A stretch of DNA of 64,000 nt from Cyanobium sp. Aljojuca 7A6. GTDB taxonomy: Bacteria > Cyanobacteriota > Cyanobacteriia > PCC-6307 > Cyanobiaceae. The position numbers were made by a program, and so were the translations under genes. Location of the stretch: positions 62,001 to 126,000 of the forward strand of contig NZ_JAGQCY010000002.1 of NCBI RefSeq assembly GCF_024346455.1, read 5' to 3'. How positions within the stretch are numbered: the stretch's first letter is position 1; the number at the start of each line of letters is the position of its first letter. The notes below the pieces were generated by a model. That model did no database searches. It was not told the origin of the DNA and worked only from the letters and a program-made list of their open reading frames with translations. This document shows, piece after piece, positions 45,671-55,769 of this stretch.

Positions 45671-45682
45671 AGTCTTAAGACT
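45671..45682. promoter_or_regulatory. 12-bp perfect palindrome upstream of DUF1830 gene
   Basis: AGTCTTAAGACT, 74 bases upstream of the ATG at 45597. It could be an operator; no promoter elements were clearly identified around it. Confidence 0.3.
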
Positions 45683-45710
45683 TTCTTCTGTTATTGGCGG
45701 GATTTTCCAG

Positions 45711-45738
45711 GCTCACCCGGCTGGGATCGGCCGTGAGC
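45711..45738 (-). terminator. Possible hairpin after the MacB-like permease gene
   Basis: GCTCAC (45711-45716) pairs with GTGAGC (45733-45738), with further GGC/GCC pairing inside. It lies ten bases past the permease stop. No T-tract, so termination is uncertain. Confidence 0.3.
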
Positions 45739-45747
45739 GCTTGGCGA

Positions 45748-46977
45748 TCAAAGGCTCCTCAAGGCCGCGATCGGATCCAGCCGCGCCGCCCGCCGCGCCG
45801 GCACCACCCCGAAGAACAGGCCGATCGAACCCGATAGACCCACCGTCAGCAGCACCGTGCTGGCCTCGATCGTGGCGGGCAGCGGGGTAAGGGCCCCAAC
45901 CATGGCCACGGTGCCGAGCCCGAGGGCACTGCCGATGACGCCTCCGAGGCTGGCCAGCACCAGCGACTCCACCAGGAACTGCAGCAGCACGTCGCTGCTG
46001 CGGGCGCCGAGGGCCTTGCGCAGGCCGATCTCCTCGGTGCGCTCGCTCACCGACACCAACATGATGTTCATGATGCCGATCCCTCCCACCAGCAGGGACA
46101 CCGCACCGATGGCCCCCAGCATCAGGGTGAGGCCGCCGGTGATCGTGCCGACGATGGTGAGGGCATCCTTCTGGGAGCGCACGGCGAAGTCGTCCTCCCG
46201 CAGCAGCCGGTGGCGCTGACGCAGCAGGTTGGTGATCTGGAAAGCGGCCGCACCGGTGCTGGCTTCGTCGCGGGCCTCGACGCTGATGAACGTGAGGCTG
46301 ATGCCAAACGTTGGATCCCGCCCACTCAGCTGGCTCACCATGGTGGTGAGGGGGATGTAGGCGTTCTCGTCCTGGTTGGAGCCGAACACGGCCCCCTTCG
46401 GTGCCAGCACACCGATCACCTCAAATGATTTGTCGCGGATGCGCAGCTGGCGCCCCAGGGCTTCGCCGGTGGGCATCAGCTTCTCCTGCAGGTCCGGACC
46501 GATCACCACCACGTTGCGTGCGCCCTGCACGTCACGGTTGTCGATGAAGCGCCCCCTGGCCACCTCAAAGCTGCGCACCGGCAGGAATTCCGGCGTCACC
46601 CCCGACACCGAGACCGAGGAGCTGAAGCCGCCGGCCTGGGCCACTTCATTGAGGGTGATCTGTGGCGCGACCCGGCGCACGCTCGGTACCTGTTCGGCAA
46701 TGGCCTTGGCGTCCTCGAGCACCAGGGTGCGGGGCATCTCGATCCCCTGGCGCCGGGTGTCGTTGTTGCCGGGCACCACGAACAGCACATTGGCGCCCAG
46801 GGTGCTGAGCTGGCTCTCGGCCAGGTTCTGGGCGCCCCGTCCCACCCCCACCAAGGTGATCACCGAGGCGTTGCCGATGACGATGCCCAGCATGGTGAGC
46901 AGGCTCCGCAGCCGATTCGAGCGCAGCGTCAACAACGCCATGGCCACCGTTTCGCTCAGGGGCAGCTTGGAGGCCAT
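45748..46977 (-). CDS. MacB-like ABC transporter permease
   Basis: A 409-residue permease of the MacB/FtsX type. An N-terminal helix (SLLTMLGIVIGNASVITLVGVGRGAQ) is followed by a large extracytoplasmic MacB-type domain (STLGANVLFVVPGNNDTRRQG through the middle). Three C-terminal helices contain LLVGGIGIMNIMLVSVSERTEEIGLRKALGAR. The RTEEIGLRKALGA segment contacts the ATPase, which is not encoded here. Likely substrates are exported peptides, lipids or glycolipids, as in DevBCA. It starts 27 bases after pyk, so the two are likely cotranscribed. Confidence 0.92.
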   Translation of the reverse strand: MASKLPLSETVAMALLTLRSNRLRSLLTMLGIVIGNASVITLVGVGRGAQNLAESQLSTLGANVLFVVPGNNDTRRQGIEMPRTLVLEDAKAIAEQVPSVRRVAPQITLNEVAQAGGFSSSVSVSGVTPEFLPVRSFEVARGRFIDNRDVQGARNVVVIGPDLQEKLMPTGEALGRQLRIRDKSFEVIGVLAPKGAVFGSNQDENAYIPLTTMVSQLSGRDPTFGISLTFISVEARDEASTGAAAFQITNLLRQRHRLLREDDFAVRSQKDALTIVGTITGGLTLMLGAIGAVSLLVGGIGIMNIMLVSVSERTEEIGLRKALGARSSDVLLQFLVESLVLASLGGVIGSALGLGTVAMVGALTPLPATIEASTVLLTVGLSGSIGLFFGVVPARRAARLDPIAALRSL

Positions 46978-47004
46978 GGCGGCGCAGCCGGAAGAGCTTC
47001 GGTT

Positions 47005-48789
47005 CTAGAGGAAGGAGGGCACCGCCGAGGGATGGGTGCTCTGGGGACCACGGTGCACCACTCCTTCCTGCACTTCCAGGGTGACCACTTCCCCCATGCG
47101 CAGTTCGAGGGTGGCATTGGCCACACCCACGATCACGGGCACCCCCAGACGCTCGGCGATCACGGCCGCATGGCTCTGGCGTCCCTCCTCCTCGGCGATC
47201 ACCCCACGGGCCTTGCGGATCGCCTCCAGGTAGGCCGCACTGGTTTCGCGCACCACCAGGATCTCGCCGACCTCCAGGCGGGACGCCTCCTCCGGGGTGC
47301 TGGCCAGCCGCACCTTGCCGCTCACGGTGCCGCTGCCGATGCCGACACCGCGGCCCATGACCGCGGAGACGATGCCCACCTTGACCAGGTCAGTGGAGCC
47401 ACTCACCCCTTCGAGGGTGCCGGCGGTCTGGACCACCAGATCGCCGGCACCCAGGAGCCCCTGCTCCTGTGCGGCCGCCATGGCGACGCTGAAGGTGCGG
47501 CTGCTGCTCGGCTCATCGTGGATCAGCAGGGGGTTGACCCCCCAGACCAGCTGCAGCTGGCGGGCCACGGTGACATCGGAGGTGATCGCCAGGATCGGTG
47601 TGCTGGGGCGGAACTTGCTGACACTGCGCGCCGTGGAACCGGTCTTGGTGAGGGGGAGGATCGCCGCAGCGTTGAGCTGGCGGGCGATGCTGCTGACCGC
47701 CTGGCAGATGGCGTTGGGGATGGTGGTGGCCATGTGGCTGTCCAGCACCCGTTGGGGGTAGTCGCGCTCAATGCGGCGGGCGATCTGATCCATCGTGGCC
47801 ACGGCTTCGACCGGGAAGTCGCCCACGGCGGTCTCGTTGGAGAGCATCACCGCGTCGGTGCCGTCGAGGATGGCGTTGGCCACATCGCTCACCTCGGCCC
47901 TGGTGGGCCGGGGGCAGGAGGCCATCGAATCCAGCATCTGGGTGGCCGTGATGATCGGGATGCCGAGGCTGTTGGCTTTGCGGATCAGCTCCTTCTGCAA
48001 CAGGGGCACCTCCTCGGCGGGCATCTCCACCCCGAGGTCGCCCCGGGCCACCATCACCCCGTCGCAGAGGGGAAGGATGGCGTCGATGGCGTCAATCGCC
48101 TCGAACTTCTCGATCTTGGCCACTACCGGGGTGTTGTGGCCCTGGCTGCGGATCAGCTCGCGGATCTCGAGCATGTCGGAGGGATTTCGCACGAAGCTGA
48201 GGGCCACCCAGTCGACCCCCTGCTGCAGACCGAAGCTCAGGTCGCGGCGGTCCTTGGGGGTCAGGGCCCGGATGGAGAGCTGGACGTCGGGGAAGTTGAC
48301 CCCCTTGTTGTTCGAGAGCACCCCACCCACGGTGACCCTGCACTTGAGGGTCTGTCCGGGGCCGTCGACCTCCACCACCACCATCTCCACCCGGCCGTCG
48401 TCGAGCAGGATGCGGCTGCCGCAGGCCACCTCATCCGCCAGGCGTTCGTAGGTGACCGTGGCGATGCTGTTGTCGCAGTTGACGGCGCGGGAGGTGAGCG
48501 AGAACAGGTCTCCCTTGGCCAGGGTGATCGGACCGGCCTGGAAACGCCCCAGGCGGATCTTGGGGCCCTGAAGATCCTGAAGAATGCCGATGTGCACGCC
48601 AAGTTCGTGGGCCACCTGGCGGATGGTGGCGATCCGATCGGCGTGATCGCTGTGATCGCCGTGGGAAAAGTTGAGACGGAAGGTGGTGGCTCCGGCGTTG
48701 ATCAGCTGCCGCAGCACCTCTGGTGACTCGGTGGCAGGTCCGATCGTGGCCACGATCTTTGTGCGACGCATGAGATCGTGAGGGGCCAT
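47005..48789 (-). CDS. pyk: Pyruvate kinase with C-terminal PEP-utiliser domain
   Basis: A 594-residue pyruvate kinase, the last step of glycolysis. The core has TKIVATIGPATESPE, FRLNFSHGDHSDH, LQDLQGPKIRLG, VALSFVRNPSDM, VVAKIEKFEAI, GVMVARGDLGVEMPAEEVPLLQK and ITATQMLDSM. A C-terminal extension of about 110 residues, with EGRQSHAAVIAERLGVPVIVGV, is the PEP-utilising mobile domain found in many cyanobacterial and Gram-positive enzymes. ATG 48789 is chosen; the frame is open to 49278 but that part is antisense to the MazG-like and secreted-protein genes. Confidence 0.96.
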   Translation of the reverse strand: MAPHDLMRRTKIVATIGPATESPEVLRQLINAGATTFRLNFSHGDHSDHADRIATIRQVAHELGVHIGILQDLQGPKIRLGRFQAGPITLAKGDLFSLTSRAVNCDNSIATVTYERLADEVACGSRILLDDGRVEMVVVEVDGPGQTLKCRVTVGGVLSNNKGVNFPDVQLSIRALTPKDRRDLSFGLQQGVDWVALSFVRNPSDMLEIRELIRSQGHNTPVVAKIEKFEAIDAIDAILPLCDGVMVARGDLGVEMPAEEVPLLQKELIRKANSLGIPIITATQMLDSMASCPRPTRAEVSDVANAILDGTDAVMLSNETAVGDFPVEAVATMDQIARRIERDYPQRVLDSHMATTIPNAICQAVSSIARQLNAAAILPLTKTGSTARSVSKFRPSTPILAITSDVTVARQLQLVWGVNPLLIHDEPSSSRTFSVAMAAAQEQGLLGAGDLVVQTAGTLEGVSGSTDLVKVGIVSAVMGRGVGIGSGTVSGKVRLASTPEEASRLEVGEILVVRETSAAYLEAIRKARGVIAEEEGRQSHAAVIAERLGVPVIVGVANATLELRMGEVVTLEVQEGVVHRGPQSTHPSAVPSFL

Positions 48790-48848
48790 GGGTCGACCTT
48801 GTACAGGGGCGGAAACTACCATCCGGACTTGCCCGGAGCGCGCTTGAA

Positions 48849-49178
48849 ATGGACTTTCAGGACTATCAGACCCGCTCCCGTGAGACGGCGCGCTACCCGG
48901 ATATCGGGGCCAACATCCTCTACCCCACGCTGGGGTTGTGCGGTGAAGCCGGCGAGGTGGCCGACAAGGTGAAGAAGGTGCTGCGTGATCGGGGCGGCGA
49001 CTTCGGCCCCGATGTCCGCGACGACCTGCGGCTGGAGCTGGGGGACGTGCTCTGGTACGTGGCCCAGCTGGCCACGGAGCTGGGTCTCGACCTCGACGAT
49101 GTGGCCGGGGCCAATCTCGCCAAACTGGCCAGCCGCGCGGACCGTAACGTGATCGGAGGCAGTGGCGATCGGCGGTGA
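48849..49178 (+). CDS. MazG-like nucleotide pyrophosphohydrolase
   Basis: A 109-residue all-alpha NTP pyrophosphatase. LCGEAGEVADKVKKVLRDRGG and LRLELGDVLWYVAQLATELGLDLDDVAGANLAKLASR carry the E-x2-E and E-x2-D metal sites of the MazG family. Likely a house-cleaning nucleotide hydrolase; the exact substrate is unknown. Its TGA overlaps the GTG start of the next gene (GTGA). Confidence 0.88.
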   Translation: MDFQDYQTRSRETARYPDIGANILYPTLGLCGEAGEVADKVKKVLRDRGGDFGPDVRDDLRLELGDVLWYVAQLATELGLDLDDVAGANLAKLASRADRNVIGGSGDRR

Positions 49179-49681
49179 AGCAGCGAAGATCCCTCGCGAC
49201 GCATTTCGCCCGGCTGGCCTCCGGTCTGCTTCTGGGGCTTTTGCTTCTGCTCACTGGCCCCGCCTCAGCGGCCGCCACCGACCTGAAGGTGTCGGAGGTG
49301 GTGCTCGAGCCCTGCCCCGCCGGTGATCAGGGCACGCAGCCGGAGCTGGCCCGCCCTAGCGGTGCCAGCTGCTGGGCCCTGCGGGGGGTGGTGGTGAACC
49401 CCGGAACAAAGGCCGTCATGGACACCGATGTCTTCGGGCTGATCCTCGATGCCAGCGGTGAGCCGGTGCTTCCCAACCGCACCAGGGTGGGATCGATCGG
49501 CGACGTGCCGCCTGGCCGCTCCGACTTTGCCCTGAGGCTGGCGGTGCCGGCCGGCACCCCCGGCCCGCTCGGCACTCGCAGCGTCAAGGCAAGGGGATTC
49601 AGTTCCCCGGTGCGCACCCGGGCCGGGGTGGACGATGAACTCCTGCCCCTGGAAGAGGCCCTGGGCGCCCCCGACGCCTAG
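49175..49681 (+). CDS. Secreted hypothetical protein, 168 residues
   Basis: GTG 49175 overlaps the stop of the MazG-like gene. A signal peptide (ASGLLLGLLLLLTGPASAAA, cleavage near 35) leads to a beta-rich domain (DLKVSEVVLEPCPAGDQ, SCWALRGVVVNPGTKAVMDTDVFGLILDASGEPVLPNRTRVGSIGDVPPGRSDFALRLAVPAG). Two cysteines could form a disulfide in the periplasm or lumen. Function not recognised; the fold recalls FxLYD-type or copper-chaperone-like beta sandwiches, without motif support. Confidence 0.65.
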   Translation: MKQRRSLATHFARLASGLLLGLLLLLTGPASAAATDLKVSEVVLEPCPAGDQGTQPELARPSGASCWALRGVVVNPGTKAVMDTDVFGLILDASGEPVLPNRTRVGSIGDVPPGRSDFALRLAVPAGTPGPLGTRSVKARGFSSPVRTRAGVDDELLPLEEALGAPDA

Positions 49682-49686
49682 TTCCC

Positions 49687-49980
49687 TCAGTAGGGCAGGC
49701 CGCCGGAGGAGAGGGTGGCGATCGAGGCCCCCAGCAGGCTCTGGGCCAGCTGCAGGGCAATGAAGGCCACCAGGGCCGAGAGATCCAGCCCACCCAGGGG
49801 CGGAATCAGGCCCCGGAAGGCGTTGAGATACGGGTCGGTGATGGCACTGACGCTGGAGAGCAGGGGGTTGCTCCAGTCAAGATTGGGGAACCAGCTCAGC
49901 AGCACCCGGACCAGCAGCACCAGGAGGTAGATGCTGAGGGTCTGGGCCAGCACCTGGAGCAGGAAAACGAGGATATTCAT
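49687..49980 (-). CDS. YggT/Ycf19 family membrane protein
   Basis: A 97-residue protein with two hydrophobic helical regions (LVFLLQVLAQTLSIYLLVLLVRVLLSWFPNLDW and SALVAFIALQLAQSLLG) and the conserved ITDPYLNAFRGLIPPLGGLDLS. This matches YggT/Ycf19, implicated in chloroplast and cyanobacterial membrane organisation. ATG 49980 is chosen over 50019. Adjacent to scpB, as is common for DNA-segregation neighbourhoods. Confidence 0.88.
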   Translation of the reverse strand: MNILVFLLQVLAQTLSIYLLVLLVRVLLSWFPNLDWSNPLLSSVSAITDPYLNAFRGLIPPLGGLDLSALVAFIALQLAQSLLGASIATLSSGGLPY

Positions 49981-50021
49981 GGAAGAGGTCGAGGGGGTGG
50001 GGCTGCAACCGCCAGCCAACT

Positions 50022-50588
50022 CTATGGATCCGTTTCATCCTCGGGCGTCAGCGGACGCGCGTCTGTCTCGGCCGCCTCCAGGCGCGAGCCCAGGGCCGCC
50101 AGGTCGTCCGCCTTCAGCGAGAAGGTGCGGTGGAACTTTTCGCTCAGGCTGAGCCAGTAGGAACGCCCGTCACTCTGGCGGCGTCGTTCGATGAAGTCCT
50201 GGGCCAGCAGCTCCTTGATGTGCTCGTAGGCCCCCGAGCCGCGCAGCTCCACCAGTTCCGACTGCAGCAGCCGCTTCTTGAGGGCGATCGTGGCCAGGGT
50301 GCGCAGGGAGGCGATCGACAGGTCCACCGGCAGCAGGTTCTGCACCAGATCCCCCAGGCCAGCGCGCAGCTGCAACGCATAGCGCTGGCCGTCCTGGTGG
50401 ATCTCCAGGGCGGTGTCCCGGTGGGCGTAGTCGGCCATCAGGGTGATCAGGGCCAGCTCGGTGGCGTCCCGTTCGATGCCGGCGATGGCGGCCAGTTCCC
50501 CCAGCTCCAGCGGCCGCCCCTTGAGGTACAGGATCGCTTCCAGCCGCGCCGGCAGGGACAGTCCGCAGAAGGGATCGGGTTCAGCCAT
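50022..50588 (-). CDS. scpB: Segregation and condensation protein B
   Basis: A 188-residue winged-helix protein of the SMC-ScpAB complex for chromosome condensation. LPARLEAILYLKGRPLELGELAAIAGI at the start and LVELRGSGAYEHIKELLAQDFIERRRQSDGRSYWLSLSEKFHRTFSL are diagnostic. ATG 50588 or 50594 begins inside the ilvA stop region, an eight- or fourteen-base overlap, so translation is probably coupled to ilvA. Confidence 0.92.
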   Translation of the reverse strand: MAEPDPFCGLSLPARLEAILYLKGRPLELGELAAIAGIERDATELALITLMADYAHRDTALEIHQDGQRYALQLRAGLGDLVQNLLPVDLSIASLRTLATIALKKRLLQSELVELRGSGAYEHIKELLAQDFIERRRQSDGRSYWLSLSEKFHRTFSLKADDLAALGSRLEAAETDARPLTPEDETDP

Positions 50589-52194
50589 GGGCATGGGCGG
50601 CGCCCTGTGGCAGAAGGGTTTGTCCCACCTCCCCCAGGAACAGCCGGTAGGCGGGGTTGTTGGTCTCCTCCCAATTCTGGTAGGGGAGATCGGCGAGGAA
50701 GGCCTGCCAGGCCTCCAGCTCCGCCGGCGGCACCTGCACCCCCACCACGATGCGCCCCACGTCGGCACCGTGGTTGCGGTAGTGAAAGATGCTGATGTTC
50801 CAGCTGGGATGCAGGGCGCTCACGAAGGCCATCAGGGCCCCGGGCCGCTCCGGGAACACGAAGCGATAGAGGCGCTCTTCCCCCTGGTTCAGGGCCGAAC
50901 CGGCACTGGCCGGCAGCCGTCCTCCCACCATGTGGCAGAGATGCAGCTTGGCCAGCTCGTCGCCGCTGAGGTCGAGGCAGGGGAAGCCGTGGGCCTCCAG
51001 GGCCTCCATCAACCGGCGGGTGTCCTGGTGGCCGCTGATCTGCACGCCCACGAAGATGTGGGCCAGCTGGGGGTCGGCCAGGCGATAGCTGAACTCGGTG
51101 AGGCTGCGCTGGCCGAGGACGGCGCAGAACCGCGCCAGGCTGCCGGGTCGCTCCGGGATCTCCACCGCCAGGAGGGCTTCGCGCTCCTCGCCCAGCTCGG
51201 CCCGTTCCGCCACGAAGGCCAGTCGGTCGAAGTTCATGTTGGCGCCACAGGCCACCGCCACCAGCGTCCGGTCCCGCAGCTGACGCTGGGCCACGTCCTT
51301 CTTCATCCCCGCCACCGAGAGGGCGCCCGCCGGCTCCAGGATCGATCGGGTGTCTTCGAAGACATCCTTGATGGCGGCGCAGATCTCATCGGTGTCCACC
51401 GTGACCATGCGATCAACGCAGCGCTGGGCCAGGGCGAAGGTGTGCTCACCCACCTGGCGCACGGCCACGCCATCGGCGAACAGGCCCACCTGGTCGAGCC
51501 GCACCCGCTGGCCTGCGGCCAGGGAACGGGTCATGGCATCGGCATCGCTGGGCTCGACACCCACCACCTCCACCTGGGGCCAGAGGCTCTTGACGTAGGC
51601 GCCGATGCCCGCGATCAGCCCGCCACCGCCCACCGCCACGTAGATCGCATCGGGGGGATCGGAGCACTGGCGCAGGATCTCCAGGCCGATCGTGCCCTGC
51701 CCGGCGATCACGTCCGGGTCGTCGAAGGGATGGATGAAGGTGAGTCCCCGCTGCCGCTGCAACCGGTGGGCTTCCTCGCAGGCCTCATCGTAGGTGTCGC
51801 CGTGCAGCACAACTTCGGCCCCCCGGGCCGCCACCGAGCGCACCTTCATCTCCGGTGTGGTGACCGGCATCACGATCACGGCGGTGCAGCCGAGCCGCTG
51901 GGCGGCCAGGGCCACCCCCTGGGCATGGTTGCCGGCGCTGGCGGCGATCACGCCACGATCGAGCTCCGCACGCTCCAGGCCCACCATTTTGTTGTAGGCG
52001 CCGCGCAATTTGAAGCTGAACACGGGCTGGAGATCCTCCCGCTTGAGCAGCACCTGGTTGAGCAGCCGGCGGGAGAGGTTGGGGGCGGGATCGAGGGGGG
52101 ATTCGATGGCCACGTCGTACACCCGGGCCCGCAGGATCCGCTGCAGGTAGGCGGTCGCCTCAGGGAAGGCGTCGTCGTGGTCGGCCAAGGTCAT
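50581..52194 (-). CDS. ilvA: Threonine ammonia-lyase, biosynthetic
   Basis: A 537-residue PLP enzyme forming 2-oxobutanoate for isoleucine. The PLP lysine is K62 in VFSFKLRGAYNKM, the phosphate-binding loop is VGGGGLIAGIGAYVK, and there are two C-terminal ACT-like regulatory domains (VEIPERPGSLARFCAVLG, FVFPERPGALMAFVSAL). Start ATG 52194; the frame upstream to 52773 is antisense to dxs and rejected. Divergent from dxs with 96 bases between, enough for two promoters. Confidence 0.96.
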   Translation of the reverse strand: MTLADHDDAFPEATAYLQRILRARVYDVAIESPLDPAPNLSRRLLNQVLLKREDLQPVFSFKLRGAYNKMVGLERAELDRGVIAASAGNHAQGVALAAQRLGCTAVIVMPVTTPEMKVRSVAARGAEVVLHGDTYDEACEEAHRLQRQRGLTFIHPFDDPDVIAGQGTIGLEILRQCSDPPDAIYVAVGGGGLIAGIGAYVKSLWPQVEVVGVEPSDADAMTRSLAAGQRVRLDQVGLFADGVAVRQVGEHTFALAQRCVDRMVTVDTDEICAAIKDVFEDTRSILEPAGALSVAGMKKDVAQRQLRDRTLVAVACGANMNFDRLAFVAERAELGEEREALLAVEIPERPGSLARFCAVLGQRSLTEFSYRLADPQLAHIFVGVQISGHQDTRRLMEALEAHGFPCLDLSGDELAKLHLCHMVGGRLPASAGSALNQGEERLYRFVFPERPGALMAFVSALHPSWNISIFHYRNHGADVGRIVVGVQVPPAELEAWQAFLADLPYQNWEETNNPAYRLFLGEVGQTLLPQGAAHAHG

Positions 52195-52290
52195 GGCCCC
52201 AGTGTCGCAACCCGACCCTGGAACAGTGGCGTTCGCCGCCGTGGGTCGGGGCGAACGCCGTAGATTGGCCATCTGGAAGCAAGGAAGGGC

Positions 52291-54210
52291 ATGCATCTGA
52301 GCGAGCTGAGCCATCCGAATCAGCTGCACGGCCTGAGCATCGCTGAACTCGAGGCCATGGCTCGCCAGATCCGCGAGAAGCACCTGGAGGTGGTGGCCAC
52401 CAGTGGTGGTCACCTGGGTCCGGGGCTGGGGGTCGTCGAACTCACCCTGGCCCTCTACCAAACCCTCGACCTCGACCATGACCGGGTGGTGTGGGATGTG
52501 GGCCACCAGGCTTACCCCCACAAGTTGGTCACCGGTCGCTACAAGGATTTCCATACCTTGCGCCAGCAGGGCGGGGTGGCTGGCTATCTGAAGCGCAGCG
52601 AGAGCCGCTTCGACCACTTCGGCGCCGGCCACGCCTCCACCAGCATCTCGGCGGCCCTGGGCATGGCCCTGGCCCGCGACCGCCGCGGCGAAGACTTCAA
52701 ATGCGTCGCCGTGATCGGCGATGGAGCGCTCACCGGTGGCATGGCCCTGGAGGCGATCAACCATGCCGGCCACCTGCCGCGCACCAAGTTGCTGGTGGTC
52801 CTGAACGACAACGACATGTCGATCTCAGCGCCGGTGGGGGCCCTCTCCACCCACCTCAACCGCATGCGGCTCAGCAAGCCGGTGCAATTTCTCTCCGGCA
52901 GCGCCGAGGAGGCGGTGAAGCACCTCCCCTTCCTGCATGGAGAGCTGCCCACCGAGCTCAAGACCCTCAAAGAGAGCATGAAGCGGCTGGCGGTGCCCAA
53001 GGTGGGCGCCGTGTTCGAGGAACTGGGCTTCACTTATGTGGGCCCGATCGACGGCCACGACATTCCCGAGATGGTGCGCACCTTCCAGGCGGCCCACCGC
53101 TGTGAAGGCCCGGTTCTGGTGCACGTGGCGACCACCAAGGGCAAGGGCTATCCCTACGCCGAAGCCGACCAGGTGGGCTACCACGCCCAGTCGGCCTTCG
53201 ACCTGGCCACCGGCAAGGCCTATCCCTCCAGCAAGCCCAAGCCGCCCAGCTGGAGCAAGGTGTTCGGCCAGACCCTCGTCAAGATCTGTGAGCAGGATTC
53301 CAGGGTGGTGGGCATCACCGCCGCCATGGCCACCGGCACGGGCCTGGATTTGCTCGAGAAGGCGCTGCCCCACCAGTACTTCGACGTCGGCATCGCCGAG
53401 CAGCACGCCGTCACGATGGCGGCGGGCATGGCCTGCGAGGGCCTGCGGCCGGTGGTCGCCATCTACAGCACCTTCCTGCAGCGCGCCTACGACCAGCTCA
53501 TCCATGACGTTGGCATCCAGAAGCTGCCGGTCACCTTCGTGCTCGACCGGGCAGGCCTTGTGGGCGCCGATGGTCCCACCCACCAGGGCCAGTACGACAT
53601 CAGCTACCTGCGGGCCGTGCCGAATTTCACGGTGATGGCCCCGAAGGACGAAGCCGAACTGCAGCGCATGCTCGTCACCTCGATCGCCCACGACGGCCCC
53701 TGCGCCATCCGCATCCCCCGGGGAGAAGGGGAAGGGGTGCCCCTGATGGACGAGGGCTGGCAGCCCCTGGAGATCGGCCGTGGCGAACTGCTCACCGACG
53801 GCGATGACGTGCTGATCGTGGCCTACGGCGCCATGGTGGCGCCCGCGATGGCCACCGCCGGCCTGCTCCAGGAGAGGGGACTCCGGGCTGCCGTGGTGAA
53901 TGCCCGGTTCCTGCGGCCCCTTGATGAGGCCCTGATCCTGCCCCTGGCGCGGCGCATCGGCCGGGTTGTGACCATGGAGGAAGGCGCCCTCGCCGGTGGC
54001 TTCGGGGCCGCCGTGGTGGAAACGCTCAACGACCACGAGCTGGCCGTCCCCGTCCTGCGCATCGGCATCCCGGACGTGCTGGTCGATCACGCCAGTCCCG
54101 ACCAGAGCAAGGAACGCCTGGGGCTCACCCCCGGCCAGATGGCCGATCGCATCTACCAACGCTTCGGCCCTGTCTTTCGCGCCACCGTCCCCACCGCCCT
54201 TGCCGTCTGA
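52291..54210 (+). CDS. dxs: 1-Deoxy-D-xylulose-5-phosphate synthase
   Basis: A 639-residue TPP enzyme opening the MEP isoprenoid pathway for chlorophyll, carotenoid and quinone side chains. TPP-binding [38 protein letters not shown], and the C-terminal [22 protein letters not shown] with [23 protein letters not shown] are all present. Length is normal. An FAD-dependent geranylgeranyl-reductase-like gene begins inside its last codons, coupling two isoprenoid-related steps. Confidence 0.97.
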   Translation: MHLSELSHPNQLHGLSIAELEAMARQIREKHLEVVATSGGHLGPGLGVVELTLALYQTLDLDHDRVVWDVGHQAYPHKLVTGRYKDFHTLRQQGGVAGYLKRSESRFDHFGAGHASTSISAALGMALARDRRGEDFKCVAVIGDGALTGGMALEAINHAGHLPRTKLLVVLNDNDMSISAPVGALSTHLNRMRLSKPVQFLSGSAEEAVKHLPFLHGELPTELKTLKESMKRLAVPKVGAVFEELGFTYVGPIDGHDIPEMVRTFQAAHRCEGPVLVHVATTKGKGYPYAEADQVGYHAQSAFDLATGKAYPSSKPKPPSWSKVFGQTLVKICEQDSRVVGITAAMATGTGLDLLEKALPHQYFDVGIAEQHAVTMAAGMACEGLRPVVAIYSTFLQRAYDQLIHDVGIQKLPVTFVLDRAGLVGADGPTHQGQYDISYLRAVPNFTVMAPKDEAELQRMLVTSIAHDGPCAIRIPRGEGEGVPLMDEGWQPLEIGRGELLTDGDDVLIVAYGAMVAPAMATAGLLQERGLRAAVVNARFLRPLDEALILPLARRIGRVVTMEEGALAGGFGAAVVETLNDHELAVPVLRIGIPDVLVDHASPDQSKERLGLTPGQMADRIYQRFGPVFRATVPTALAV

Positions 54211-55441
54211 GAGCTCTCTCCGCTGCCAGGTTCTGGTGGTGGGGGCCGGGCCGGCCGGCGGCGACCTGGCGCGGCGTCTGGCCCTTCAGGGGGTGGACGT
54301 CGTCCTGGTGGACCGCCTTTCCGACCTGAGCCGCTCCGCCTTCAGCAGCGCCGCCCTGCCGATCGAAACCATGGAAGCCTTCGGCCTGCCGGCGGAGGTG
54401 GTGGGCAGCCGCTGGCGGCAATGGCAGCTGATCGGGCCCGGCAACGCCAGCCGCTCCTGGGCCTCGCCCCAACCCCTTGGGGTGGTGCTGGATTTCGCCG
54501 CCCTGCGCCATTGGCAGGCTGAGCAGTGCCGTCGCTGGGGCGGGCGGGTGCAGCTGGGGCTCCACGCCTGCTCCAGCCACCAGGAGGGCGAGCGGATGGT
54601 CACGGTGTTGCGCCGCTCTGATGGCACCACCCTGTCCGTCAGCAGCGACTGGACCGTGGACGCCAGCGGCCAGGCGCGGGCCCTGCTGGGGGATCCGCCC
54701 CCAGCGCAACGGCCGCGGGATGGGCTGGTGGGGGCCGCCGGCCTGGAGTGGCTGCTGCGGGTGTCCCCGGCCTGCTGGGAGCGCTGGGCCGATCGGCTCA
54801 GCTTCTGCCTGGGCAGCGACTGGGTGCCCCAGGGCTATGGCTGGATCTTTCCGATGCAGCCGGGGGTGCTGAAGCTCGGGGTGTGCCGGCTGGTGGATCC
54901 CCAGCGCCGACAGCCTCCCCTGGGGGGCCTGATCATGGAGCTGGGCCGACGCCTGCTGGAGCCCGGAACGGGTGGAGCGGCCTTCGAGGTCCTCGACCGC
55001 CATGGCGGGCTCGTGCGCAGCACGATCCGCCGACGCGAACCCCATCAACGGGGCCGTCTGGTGGGACTGGGCGACGTGGTCAGCACGGCCAACCTGCTGG
55101 GCGGCGAAGGCATCCGCCACGCCCTGACCAGCAGCGCCGTGCTGGCTCCCCTGCTGCAACAGGCCCTGGCAGCCAGCCAGGGCCAGACATCAGCGAAACG
55201 GGCGCTGGAGGATTACGCACCCCAGCTGAGGCGCGCCCTGGGCTGGCGCTGGTCCCTCAGCGGCCGGCTGGCGCGCCGCACCTGGCTCGGCCTGCACGGG
55301 CCGCAGGCCGATGGCCGGCTGGACCAGGTGCTCCGGGGGCTGGAACGTCGCAGGGCGGAGGATCTCTCGGCCCTGCTCTTCGGCTATCGCTTCGAGCGCT
55401 ACGGCCTCAGGGCCATGCCGTACCTGCTCGGCTGGCGCTGA
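54200..55441 (+). CDS. FAD-dependent oxidoreductase, geranylgeranyl-reductase/lycopene-cyclase-like
   Basis: A 413-residue flavoprotein. The FAD motif is [29 protein letters not shown] (GxGxxG near residue 14); the second motif is [27 protein letters not shown] substrate region ([18 protein letters not shown]) resembles the geranylgeranyl reductase family. The substrate may be an isoprenoid, supported by overlap with dxs, but this is inference. No ATG is available; TTG 54200 overlaps the dxs 3' end by 11 bases. Confidence 0.85.
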   Translation: MPSESSLRCQVLVVGAGPAGGDLARRLALQGVDVVLVDRLSDLSRSAFSSAALPIETMEAFGLPAEVVGSRWRQWQLIGPGNASRSWASPQPLGVVLDFAALRHWQAEQCRRWGGRVQLGLHACSSHQEGERMVTVLRRSDGTTLSVSSDWTVDASGQARALLGDPPPAQRPRDGLVGAAGLEWLLRVSPACWERWADRLSFCLGSDWVPQGYGWIFPMQPGVLKLGVCRLVDPQRRQPPLGGLIMELGRRLLEPGTGGAAFEVLDRHGGLVRSTIRRREPHQRGRLVGLGDVVSTANLLGGEGIRHALTSSAVLAPLLQQALAASQGQTSAKRALEDYAPQLRRALGWRWSLSGRLARRTWLGLHGPQADGRLDQVLRGLERRRAEDLSALLFGYRFERYGLRAMPYLLGWR

Positions 55442-55445
55442 GTTC

Positions 55446-55703
55446 TCAGAGGACGCCGCGGGAGGCCAGACCCAGGATCGCGCCCATGCCGAGGATGTGA
55501 CCCAGGCTGGTGGTGCCGAGCATGGCGCCGTGGCTGAAGCCACCGAAGAAGGAGTTGTTGGGCAGCTGCAGTCCGACGTTCTGCTGCTGGATGGTGGCCT
55601 TGCCGATGGCGATGGCGATGACGTTGCAGACGATCATGACCAGGGCCACCTTGGGAGACCAGCTGATCGAAGCGGGAGCCATGGCCAGGAGGGGAGCGAT
55701 CAT
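55446..55703 (-). CDS. psaK: Photosystem I subunit PsaK
   Basis: An 85-residue thylakoid protein with two helices (KVALVMIVCNVIAIAIGKATI and FGGFSHGAMLGTTSLGHILGMGAILGLA) joined by a loop (QQQNVGLQLPNNS). The SHGAMLGTTSLGHILGMGAILGL stretch identifies PsaK, which sits at the PSI edge and helps bind antenna chlorophyll. Convergent with the flavoprotein gene, four bases between the stops. Confidence 0.95.
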   Translation of the reverse strand: MIAPLLAMAPASISWSPKVALVMIVCNVIAIAIGKATIQQQNVGLQLPNNSFFGGFSHGAMLGTTSLGHILGMGAILGLASRGVL

Positions 55704-55769
55704 GATGCACTTGCTGACGCCCCATCTTCCGGGTCAGGGCGAGCTGTGCCCCGCCCCCTTAAGACTTGT

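Noticed and set aside
48790-49278. N-terminal extension of pyruvate kinase
   Set aside because: The upstream part is Arg/Pro/Ser-rich and runs antisense to the MazG-like and secreted-protein genes; the conserved enzyme starts at 48789.
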